A DNA stretch of 13,842 nt, from assembly GCA_012270625.1 (NCBI GenBank), contig JAAXHZ010000292.1:1-13842 (forward strand), in the 5' to 3' direction. The translations under genes were made by a program, and so were the position numbers. The stretch is from Dehalococcoidia bacterium. Lineage in GTDB: Bacteria; Chloroflexota; Dehalococcoidia; SAR202; UBA11138. Of the stretch, positions 1 through 5,902 are shown piece after piece; position 1 is the stretch's first letter; each line of letters opens with the position of its first letter. The notes below the pieces were generated by a model. That model was not told where the DNA came from. It saw only the letters and a list, made by a program, of their open reading frames with translations, and searched no databases.

Positions 1-43
1 CCAGGGCCACAACCTGGCGCCTTACCGCTTGGCCACGCCCACC
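1..43 (-). tRNA. tRNA-His (GTG anticodon), 5' part only
   Basis: Read on the minus strand, this is the 5' half of a tRNA, cut by the window edge after the anticodon stem. Position 43 gives an encoded G at -1, the hallmark of bacterial tRNA-His. Positions 42-36 give the acceptor strand GTGGGCG and 35-34 give TG. The D arm is GCC/GGC (33-31 and 21-19) around the loop AAGCGGTAA. The anticodon stem CCAGG (17-13) pairs perfectly with CCTGG (5-1) around the loop TTGTGGC (12-6), whose central GTG reads His codons. The T arm, variable loop and acceptor 3' strand lie outside the window, so the acceptor pairing cannot be checked. Confidence 0.88.
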
Positions 44-91
44 ACATCCACTCAGAAATTCTAGCACCGGCCGCTGCGGAGGGTCAACGAA

Positions 92-961
92 TCAGAAGTC
101 GACGGCGATCTCCTGCTCGACACGAAGGTCAGTACGCATCGCTCTTGCCAGCACTCCCTTGACAAGCCATCTCACCGAAGACTTTTCGGTCTTCAAACTT
201 GGCACACTGACATGCCCAACGTTCAACTGAAATCGCCACTCTTGCGTTGTATCGGCGCTCAGCAAGACATCTCTCTCGAGAATGACCTGATCCACGATGT
301 GGTCCTGAGCGTCGTTGCCGAACTTTTCTACACGAACGACTTCCGCCCTGACCTCGGTCGGGGCAACGTCCTGAAACACGTCCGATCGCAGTCTGCCATC
401 CAGCCTGTCTCCCGACCCCACGTTTCCAGAAGAGACATCCAGAGTGAGGTTGCACTGCCTGTACCCGGCTTCAGTGACGATCGGTCGGGACATAGCATCG
501 TCAATCGAAGGACGTTCGACGACTGTGACTTCCAGGCTCTCGTAAAGGTCGCGAGCGTTGGCCACGTCCAGAGACGCTTTGACCTCCCATGAAATACCCG
601 GCTGTATGGACTTGACGCTTGTACCGCTCACTGAGCGCGGCGCGTCGGGCGGAACGATAAGGACCACGTCTGTCGAGTACTTCACTCCGCTGCGGAGTGT
701 CCCGTTGTCCGAAAACGTCTCCCCTAGCTTGGCTCTGGTCTGAGTTTTCTTTTGATAGTGGGTTCCGTACTGACTGCTCGTCTTCTGCACATAGGTCTCG
801 GTGCAGATCAACTCCACTGTTCCATGCCTGACGAGGAAACTGCTCTTCGGGACGAGATCGATTCGAGCCTTCAGCTCGTCGCCGGCATGTAGCGCCGTTT
901 CGCTCAGGTGGATCCGCAGGTCCGCGTCGGGGCGACGAAAGCGCGATAGCATAGCACCCAT
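92..961 (-). CDS. two-domain arrestin-like protein (hypothetical)
   Basis: The protein has 289 residues, no signal peptide and no membrane segment. The N-terminal half (about 12-150) reads as an arrestin_N/SpoOM-like beta sandwich. It opens with ADLRIHLSETALHAGDELKARIDL, which I shorten to 'a strand, a turn with G-D, then a strand', followed by alternating beta strands and a P-P-D-A-P loop near 105. A second beta-rich repeat (about 168-289) again begins with strands around S-G-D-R-L-D-G. Bacterial relatives are usually described as SpoOM-like or arrestin-domain proteins, with roles in stress or sporulation control that are poorly defined. ATG at 961 has GAGAG directly against it. ATG at 952 (Met-4) has the same GAGAG nine bases away and may be the true start. 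The gene precedes tRNA-His on the same strand. The fold call is from pattern recognition only, and function is unknown. Confidence 0.6.
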   Translation of the reverse strand: MGAMLSRFRRPDADLRIHLSETALHAGDELKARIDLVPKSSFLVRHGTVELICTETYVQKTSSQYGTHYQKKTQTRAKLGETFSDNGTLRSGVKYSTDVVLIVPPDAPRSVSGTSVKSIQPGISWEVKASLDVANARDLYESLEVTVVERPSIDDAMSRPIVTEAGYRQCNLTLDVSSGNVGSGDRLDGRLRSDVFQDVAPTEVRAEVVRVEKFGNDAQDHIVDQVILERDVLLSADTTQEWRFQLNVGHVSVPSLKTEKSSVRWLVKGVLARAMRTDLRVEQEIAVDF

Positions 962-1128
962 CTCTCACATTGCTTTTGGCTTAACCCGCCTATCGTAGTT
1001 ACCCAAGGCAGCGATCGCGCCTGTGTCGTGCGTGGCGGAGAGTTCTTCGACAGCAACGGTGTGCCGCTGCCGATATGGATGCCGCAAAATCCGTCTTGCT
1101 CTCCGAGTCTCACCCTAACCAGCGCGTA

Positions 1129-1461
1129 TTAGGCAGCAGAATCACCGCCTTCTTGGGGCTCCATGAAATCATGGAGATCTCTGCTGGTCAGAGCTTCAAG
1201 CAGCTCAGAGACGATTATGTCTTTCTTCGTATGATGACGCAGCGGCAGGTTCGGATCAACGCTGTAAACGTTACGGCGCCCAGACTTGCGACGGGTGATG
1301 TAACCTGCCTGCTCAAGGTCGGAAATGATCTTGTGGGTGGTTCTTTCAGTAACCCCGATACTCTGTGCGATCTCACGAGCAGTGCTCGTTGAGTTATGCG
1401 ATATGTAGCTAAGCACGAGTCCGTGGTTGGTGATGAAGGTCCACCGTGAGGCGCTGGTCAA
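1129..1461 (-). CDS. winged-helix transcriptional regulator (MarR-like)
   Basis: This is a small DNA-binding protein of about 110 residues. After an N-terminal W-T-F-I-T-N-H segment comes a winged helix-turn-helix: helix 2 with A-R-E-I-A-Q-S-I-G-V, then a recognition helix T-E-R-T-T-H-K-I-I-S-D-L-E, then G-Y-I and an Arg-rich wing R-R-K-S-G-R-R-N-V-Y. A P-L-R-H motif and a C-terminal helix follow. This arrangement fits a compact MarR-type family common in Actinobacteria and Chloroflexota, with no ligand domain. The frame is open to an ATG at 1500, but that ATG lies in a promoter-like sequence. TTG at 1461 has GGAGG (1471-1475) nine bases upstream, so I prefer it. The gene follows pepA on the same strand by about 60 bases. 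Target genes are unknown; autoregulation is possible. Confidence 0.72.
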   Translation of the reverse strand: MTSASRWTFITNHGLVLSYISHNSTSTAREIAQSIGVTERTTHKIISDLEQAGYITRRKSGRRNVYSVDPNLPLRHHTKKDIIVSELLEALTSRDLHDFMEPQEGGDSAA

Positions 1462-1490
1462 GGCAATGGGCCTCCATGAAATTTGCATGA

Positions 1491-1519
1491 ATACTAGCAT
1501 AGTGAACGACCATGTTCAA
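1491..1519 (-). promoter_or_regulatory. candidate promoter for the winged-helix regulator
   Basis: On the minus strand there is TTGAAC (1519-1514), a 17-base spacer, then TAGTAT (1496-1491). Each box matches the sigma-70 consensus at 4 of 6 positions. Transcription would start near 1484 and give a leader of about 23 bases to TTG 1461. The -35 box lies just past the pepA stop codon, so the regulator could also be read from pepA. Confidence 0.35.
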
Positions 1520-1520
1520 T

Positions 1521-3035
1521 TCACGTAGCTTCGCCCTGGTCGGCGAGTGTCGATACTAGTTCGATCAGAGTGCGCACGGGAACGCCGGTCGATCCTTTCG
1601 GATTGATACCCTTGGTCGTTGTGGTCCTGGTAGTCGCCGCGATGTCCAGATGAGCCCACTTGGAGTCACCGGCAAACTCTCCGATGATGAGAGCTCCAGT
1701 GATGGCTCCCGCGCCCCTGCCACCTGTATTTCTTATGTCCGCCACATCGCTCGCGTACTCAGCGGTGTAGGATGGGAACGTGGGAAGCTGCCACATCCGC
1801 TCCCCTACACTGTCGCCAGCCCGGACGATCTCATTGATCCACGCCTGATCATTTCCAAAAACGCCGGTTGCTCCGCTGCCGAGGGCGACACCGACTGCAC
1901 CAGTGAGGGTCGCGACATCAACAATTCTGGTTAACCCATTCTCTACGGCGTAGCATAGGGCGTCTGCCAGAACGAGCCGCCCTTCGGCGTCCGTGTTGCC
2001 GATCTCGATAGTCTTGCCATTCATGGCGCGTACGACGTCGCCGGGACGCTGCGCTCGACGTCCAGGCATGTTCTCGGTGGCTGGGACGATCCCCCATACA
2101 TTTATCTTGGGCCTGATCGCGCCGATCGCCTTCATCGCGCCGATGACACACGCCCCGCCGGACATGTCGCTCTTCATCGTCAGCATTCCCTCGGCAGACT
2201 TGAGGTCCAGTCCGCCACTGTCAAAGGTTATCCCCTTACCCAGTAGTCCAACGTTGTTCTCAGGCCTATCAGGATCGCCTCGGTATCTGATAACGATGAA
2301 CTTGGGCGGCTCCTCGCTTCCCTGAGCCACGCCGGCAAACGATCCCATTCCGAGACCCTCGATGTCAGAGCGGTCAAGAACAGTGAGATCCATGTCGGCT
2401 TCGTGTGCAACATCCAGTGCGATCTCGGCCATGCGTGTGGGGGTCATGTAGTTGGCAGGCTCGTTGCTCATTTCGCGGGCGAGATTGACCCCCTGCGCAA
2501 TTGTGGCGCCGATCTGGGCTCCCTGCGTTGCGACATCGATCTTGCTCTGATCGAACTCGATGATGTTCACGTCCTCTATGGACGTGTCTTTGGATTTCGA
2601 CTTGTACTTGTCAAAAGAGTAAAGGCCCAATCGGATTCCCTCTGCCGCGGCCTGGGCGGACTCACCTGCATCCAGCCCTCCTATGCCTGCGCCATGAAGG
2701 ATTGTCGAAAAGCTCGTTACTCCTTTGGAGGCAAGCAGGCGCGCAACCTCAGCGTTCACCTCCCTGACGACATCCATGTCGAATTCAGACCACTTTCCCA
2801 GCCCCGCGACGACTACGCGCTTCGCGGGGAGCTGACCCAACGAGTAGATCAGCGTGTTCTCTCCGCTCTTTCCCGATATGTCGCCTTCGCGAATCAGGTC
2901 GGCAACCGCGCCGCTCAACGCGTCGTCCACGGCGCCAGTGGCGCCGCCTGGTCTCGATACACCTTCAAACAGGTTTACTACGATTGCCGCATCTTCTCGC
3001 TCAGCGATGTTTCCCTGAATAACACTTATGTCCAC
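1521..3035 (-). CDS. pepA: leucyl aminopeptidase (M17 family)
   Basis: This is a cytosolic di-metal aminopeptidase that removes N-terminal residues, preferably Leu, from peptides. The protein has 504 residues from the preferred start, a normal length for M17. Residues 1-150 form the variable N-terminal domain (A-G-L-G-K-W near 77-82). The C-terminal catalytic domain holds G-K-G-I-T-F-D-S-G-G (metal ligands K267, D272), M-K-S-D-M-S-G (D290) and the family signature NTDAEGRL at 347-354 (D349, E351, catalytic R353). The P-K-G-S-T-G-V-P-V-R-T-L close is also typical. All key residues are present. The frame extends to TTG 3077, but GTG 3035 has AAGGAGGA (3041-3048) six bases upstream and a TATAAT box at 3066-3071 that lies inside the longer frame, so GTG is chosen. 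It is divergent from the aminotransferase gene. Confidence 0.95.
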   Translation of the reverse strand: MDISVIQGNIAEREDAAIVVNLFEGVSRPGGATGAVDDALSGAVADLIREGDISGKSGENTLIYSLGQLPAKRVVVAGLGKWSEFDMDVVREVNAEVARLLASKGVTSFSTILHGAGIGGLDAGESAQAAAEGIRLGLYSFDKYKSKSKDTSIEDVNIIEFDQSKIDVATQGAQIGATIAQGVNLAREMSNEPANYMTPTRMAEIALDVAHEADMDLTVLDRSDIEGLGMGSFAGVAQGSEEPPKFIVIRYRGDPDRPENNVGLLGKGITFDSGGLDLKSAEGMLTMKSDMSGGACVIGAMKAIGAIRPKINVWGIVPATENMPGRRAQRPGDVVRAMNGKTIEIGNTDAEGRLVLADALCYAVENGLTRIVDVATLTGAVGVALGSGATGVFGNDQAWINEIVRAGDSVGERMWQLPTFPSYTAEYASDVADIRNTGGRGAGAITGALIIGEFAGDSKWAHLDIAATTRTTTTKGINPKGSTGVPVRTLIELVSTLADQGEAT

Positions 3036-3065
3036 GTCGCTCCTCCTTGTCGGGGTAACGATTGT

Positions 3066-3071
3066 ATTATA
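3066..3071 (-). promoter_or_regulatory. -10 box of the pepA promoter
   Basis: A perfect TATAAT on the minus strand predicts a start near 3059 and a leader of about 24 bases to GTG 3035. The -35 position at 17-base spacing (3089-3094) reads CGCGCG, so no good -35 box is seen; an activator may be needed. Confidence 0.45.
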
Positions 3072-3110
3072 TGGCAAGGCGCTTGAATCGCGCGTGGCGG
3101 CTGAACCCTC

Positions 3111-3119
3111 TGCTATAAT
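3111..3119 (+). promoter_or_regulatory. extended -10 promoter of the aminotransferase gene
   Basis: TGCTATAAT is a perfect extended -10 element (TG-N-TATAAT), which can work without a -35 box. None is visible at the right distance. Transcription would begin near 3126, giving a leader of about 55 bases to ATG 3182. Confidence 0.5.
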
Positions 3120-3181
3120 CTGCGGACTGCAAAGCCGCTATCAAGTCTGGATCTTGTCACCATAATTCTAGGAGCCGTACC

Positions 3182-4462
3182 ATGACTCGCCCTCAGTCAG
3201 ATTTTGAACGACAGCTAGTTACACGCGCCCACCGGGTCCTGCCGGGTGGGAATCTGGGAAACGTCAACCAAGACATCGTCATTGCCAGGGGCGAGGGCAG
3301 CAGGATCTGGGATGCCAGCGGCAACGAGTACATCGATTATCTGCTGGGATCGGGCCCGATGGTCATAGGCCACAGTCATCCCGAAGTGATTGAGGTTGTC
3401 CGCGAGCAGTTGGCGAGCGGCACGACGTTCTTCGCGAACAATGAGCACGCGATCGAGCTGGCTGAAGAGATCGTCAGCGCCGTTCCATGCGCAGAGAAGG
3501 TCAGATTCAGCTCCACTGGCACTGAAGCGACGCTGTATGCCATGCGCGCGGCTCGAGCGTACAGGGGCAAGGACAAAATCCTGAAATTCGAGGGCGGATT
3601 CCACGGAATGAACGACTACGCGCTGATGAGTGTGTTTTCAACCAATCCAGATGGATATCCACACCCCTCTCCAGACTCCGCCGGAATCCCCAGATCGATC
3701 CAAGACGAGGTACTCATTGCTCCGTTCAATGACCTCGACACGGCGACTGAGATCATCGAACAGCATCACGATGAGATCGGCGGCATCATCGTCGAGCCTT
3801 TCCAAAGGCTCATTCCTCCAAAGCCGGGGTTCTTGCAAGGACTACGGAATCTGGCCGATGAGTTCGAGATCCCATTGATATTCGACGAAGTCGTAACCGG
3901 GTTCAGGTTCGCATACGGCGGCGCTCAGGAGTTCTACGGAGTCAAACCAGATCTCTGCACGTTGGGAAAAGCGGTCGCAGGTGGTTTCCCGTTGACAGCA
4001 GTCGCGGGAATCGACGAGATCATGTCCCATATGGATCCTGCGTCGGTGCCGTCAGACGGTTTCATGCCCCAAGTCGGCACGCTCAGCGGAAACCCGATAG
4101 CGGCGGTAGCTGGCCTGAAGACGCTGGAGATCCTGCGCCGGCCGGGCACATACGAGTCGATGCGCGCAACTGGGAATCAGCTCAGGACAAATCTCCAGCA
4201 GATGCTGGATGAAGCGGAGATTCCAGCCCAGGTGACTGGAGAAGCCGTGCTCTTCGATGTCTTCTTCACCGATCAGGAAATCACTGACTATCGCTCGACG
4301 CTGACGTCGGACGCAGATACGATGAGCAGATTCAACGCCGCCGTCGTCGAGCGAGGTGTGTTCAAGGGCGCATCCAAGTTCTACATCTCAGCGGCCCACA
4401 CCGAGGCAGACGTCGAACAGACACTCGAGGCATTCAGGGGAGCCGTAAACGAACTCCGTTGA
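3182..4462 (+). CDS. class-III PLP aminotransferase, glutamate-1-semialdehyde aminomutase-like
   Basis: This is a PLP enzyme of fold type I with 426 residues. Motifs in order: L-G-S-G-P near 55-59 with G-H-S-H-P (63-67), STGTEAT (111-117, phosphate cup), F-H-G (140-142), I-V-E-P-F (near 203-207), FDEVVTGFR (234-242, the Asp that binds the pyridine nitrogen), LGKAVAGGFP with Schiff-base K263, and GTLSGNP (309-315). Overall order and spacing match glutamate-1-semialdehyde 2,1-aminomutase (HemL). However, true HemL usually has V-E-P-x-x-G-N-M-G, and here the same place reads V-E-P-F-Q-R-L-I. It may therefore be a HemL-like transaminase with another substrate, and no symbol is given. ATG 3182 has AGGAG (3170-3174) seven bases upstream. 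It is transcribed alone, with no haem gene next to it. Confidence 0.88.
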   Translation: MTRPQSDFERQLVTRAHRVLPGGNLGNVNQDIVIARGEGSRIWDASGNEYIDYLLGSGPMVIGHSHPEVIEVVREQLASGTTFFANNEHAIELAEEIVSAVPCAEKVRFSSTGTEATLYAMRAARAYRGKDKILKFEGGFHGMNDYALMSVFSTNPDGYPHPSPDSAGIPRSIQDEVLIAPFNDLDTATEIIEQHHDEIGGIIVEPFQRLIPPKPGFLQGLRNLADEFEIPLIFDEVVTGFRFAYGGAQEFYGVKPDLCTLGKAVAGGFPLTAVAGIDEIMSHMDPASVPSDGFMPQVGTLSGNPIAAVAGLKTLEILRRPGTYESMRATGNQLRTNLQQMLDEAEIPAQVTGEAVLFDVFFTDQEITDYRSTLTSDADTMSRFNAAVVERGVFKGASKFYISAAHTEADVEQTLEAFRGAVNELR

Positions 4463-4562
4463 CTCCTGCTCTGGTGACTTCCGCACACAGCGCCCAGTAA
4501 CGGAGGTTGTGTTTTCGCGTTCACTCCGCTATGGGGTTGCGCATTCTTTGAGAAACCATGCT

Positions 4563-4595
4563 AGAAGTAATTACGATATTCGTAATAGAACTTCT
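4563..4595. repeat. nested inverted repeat, possible terminator or operator
   Basis: Outer arms AGAAGT (4563-4568) and ACTTCT (4590-4595) enclose perfect 7-base arms ATTACGA (4570-4576) and TCGTAAT (4580-4586) around a TAT centre. The helix is followed by a short T run (4595-4598). Placed 100 bases after the aminotransferase, it could end that transcript. The AT-rich stem and short T run make it a weak terminator, and an operator reading is equally open. Confidence 0.45.
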
Positions 4596-4610
4596 TTTAT
4601 GTAACCGTTT

Positions 4611-4653
4611 TTCACTGATAGTGAAGTACGTAAATATTTTACACGTAAATATT
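4611..4653. repeat. short inverted repeats with overlapping 11-base direct repeat
   Basis: TTCACT (4611-4616) and AGTGAA (4620-4625) flank GAT. GTAAA (4630-4634) and TTTAC (4638-4642) flank TAT. ACGTAAATATT occurs twice, at 4628-4638 and 4643-4653, 15 bases apart. The shared design (perfect arms, three-base centre) with the 4570-4586 palindrome suggests a row of binding sites for a dimeric protein. The function is not known. Confidence 0.5.
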
Positions 4654-4677
4654 CCCGAAACGTGTACAATCTCACGC

Positions 4678-4706
4678 TTGACAACTTACCCAATGAATCC
4701 TAAATT
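4678..4706 (+). promoter_or_regulatory. candidate sigma-70 promoter
   Basis: A perfect TTGACA (4678-4683), a 17-base spacer and TAAATT (4701-4706; 4 of 6 to consensus) make the best complete promoter in the window. The predicted start is near 4713, just before the hairpin chain. It would drive either a separate RNA or a leader of about 330 bases for the MBL-fold gene at 5044. No better promoter is seen closer to that gene. Confidence 0.45.
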
Positions 4707-4712
4707 AGAAGG

Positions 4713-4951
4713 CGTGGGCACTGGGGGATATGCCCGATTCGTTGAAGGTTCAAATGCGATCTAGCGTCACTGAAAGTCGGCGCATTCGCATTTCCGGACA
4801 AGTTAATCGACGCCGTTCATTCATATGATCGTAATTCATGGTGTCGGCTTGTCCGATGGTCAGGAGCAACGCTCGCGCGTGTGACGATACGCGCCCATTC
4901 GATGTCAGAGTGTGCTGCCTGACCTGTTGGCGTCCGTATGGGCCGCAGGTC
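4713..4951 (+). ncRNA. candidate structured RNA or structured 5' leader
   Basis: Consecutive helices follow the promoter-like sequence: GGGCA/TGCCC (4716-4720, 4731-4735); AAATGCGA/TCGCATTT (4752-4759, 4786-4793); CGGACAAG/CTTGTCCG (4795-4802, 4848-4855) with an inner CGACGCC/GGTGTCG helix (4808-4814, 4840-4846, one G-U); GTCAGGAGCA pairing with 4913-4923 through one bulged base; inside it GCGCGT/ACGCGC (4875-4880, 4889-4894); and GACCTG/CAGGTC (4921-4926, 4946-4951), which competes with the previous stem over 4921-4923. I do not recognise a known RNA family. Pairing is read by eye, the strand is set only by the promoter, and no covariation can be tested here. Confidence 0.35.
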
Positions 4952-5043
4952 ATTCTGCATCCATTGAACGGATTGTGGTACCTATCCCCGCCCACCTGTT
5001 TGAGGCTTGCATCGTCTTGTGCTTTTCTATGGAGGTCAGTCAG

Positions 5044-5880
5044 GTGGAAGTTGGGAATACTTCGATCAATATACTTAAAGACGGTACTTTTATGGTCGAT
5101 GGCGGCGTGATCTTCGGCCAGCTCGCCCGCACTCAGTGGGAGCAGTTTATCAAACCCGATCGCAGGAACCGGATTCGCCTGGGCCTGAATGCGATCTTGG
5201 TCAGGACGCCTGACGTAAACGTCCTAATCGATACGGGCGCCGGCAGCAAACGCATGGTAGAGCTAAAGGCCGACTATAGTTTGAACGGCAACAAGCTGTC
5301 CAAGGGGCTGAAGTCGTTTGGACTCACGGCAAGGGACATAGACGTTGTGGTGTTGACCAATCTTCGCTTCGAGCATAGCGGAGGCTGCACCAAGCTGGAC
5401 CGCACCGGCACGGCAATTCCGATGTTCCCTAAGGCACGATACATGGTCCAGAAAGCGTCTTGGGATGCCGCCAACTCTCCCAATGAGCGATACTCACACT
5501 CCTTCTACCAGGACGACTTCGAGCCTCTGGCCGAGCGCGACCTGGTTCACTTCGTCAACGGTAAAGACGAAGTCATTCCAGGCGTGACAGTGAAGCTCAT
5601 GGAAGGGCCTTCCAAAGGAAATCAGGTCGTATTCATCGAGTATGGCAGCGAACGCATCATCTATGCGGGTGACCTCATCCCCACTCCATTTCATCTTCCG
5701 GTACATCACATTCCTGCGTCCGCCGAGTTTCCCAACGATACGCTGGTCCAAAAGCGTGAGCTTTTGGAAATGGCGATGGGCGATGGGTGGATGATCGTAT
5801 TCGGAAATGGCAACGAGTGCAACGCTGCCTACGTCCAAGACCGGGGCGGTGTGCCTCAGCTTGTGCCAGTGGAAGTCTAG
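5044..5880 (+). CDS. MBL-fold protein with degenerate metal site (likely pseudoenzyme)
   Basis: The 278-residue protein is colinear with the lactonase-like metallo-beta-lactamase (MBL) hydrolases: D-G-T-F near 13-16, L-I-D-T-G-A-G at 61-67, then I-D-V-V-V-L-T leading to the metal motif, P-K-A-R-Y-M-V-Q (129-136), P-N-E-R and A-G-D-L-I-P-T (208-214). The usual T-H-x-H-x-D-H motif reads T105-N-L-R-F-E-H111, so two His become N106 and R108, and Asp becomes E110. The usual T-P-G-H-Q reads S-K-G-N193-Q, and the late His before Asp reads N255. Only H111 and D210 remain of the expected ligands. The frame is intact, so this looks like a retained non-catalytic or altered protein. GTG 5044 has GGAGG (5031-5035) eight bases upstream. 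The frame runs open to 4912, and ATG 5029 has no ribosome-binding site. It is convergent with mtaB. Confidence 0.82.
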   Translation: MEVGNTSINILKDGTFMVDGGVIFGQLARTQWEQFIKPDRRNRIRLGLNAILVRTPDVNVLIDTGAGSKRMVELKADYSLNGNKLSKGLKSFGLTARDIDVVVLTNLRFEHSGGCTKLDRTGTAIPMFPKARYMVQKASWDAANSPNERYSHSFYQDDFEPLAERDLVHFVNGKDEVIPGVTVKLMEGPSKGNQVVFIEYGSERIIYAGDLIPTPFHLPVHHIPASAEFPNDTLVQKRELLEMAMGDGWMIVFGNGNECNAAYVQDRGGVPQLVPVEV

Positions 5881-5902
5881 CAGCGCCTGCGAGGCGACGC
5901 GA

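Larger units (their letters stand above)
4463..5043. other. long intergenic region rich in repeats and hairpins
   Basis: These 581 bases are the longest stretch without a convincing gene. About 4555-4710 is clearly richer in A+T than the rest of the window. It contains the inverted-repeat cluster, the promoter-like sequence and the hairpin chain listed separately. Short open frames here (for example 4558-4764 plus and 4750-4995 minus) resemble no protein I know and cut across the hairpins. The start of the open frame of the following gene (4912-5043) lacks a ribosome-binding site and is treated as non-coding. I see no transposase remnant. Confidence 0.7.

Noticed and set aside
971..1132. Plus-strand open stretch reading R-G-G-E-F-F-D-S-N-G-V-P-L-P, ending at TAG 1130-1132, possibly a gene remnant
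   Set aside because: It resembles coding sequence for about 30 residues, but has no start codon with a ribosome site, no family I can name, and lies across the end of the regulator gene on the other strand. Probably chance.
4558..4764. Small open frame of 68 codons in the AT-rich region
   Set aside because: No ribosome site, no similarity recognised, and it spans the inverted repeats and the promoter-like sequence.
4711..4765. Possible degenerate tRNA with a T-loop-like GGTTCAAATGC at 4747
   Set aside because: No 7-base anticodon loop, no acceptor stem pairing, and the sequence pairs better as part of the hairpin chain.
4750..4995. Minus-strand frame of 81 codons over the hairpin region
   Set aside because: Composition is irregular, no ribosome site, no motif; an effect of the GC-rich stems.
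4912..5043. Upstream extension of the MBL-fold gene
   Set aside because: Hydrophobic N-terminus could pass for a signal peptide, but there is no ribosome site at 4912 or 5029, while GTG 5044 has GGAGG and matches the family N-terminus.
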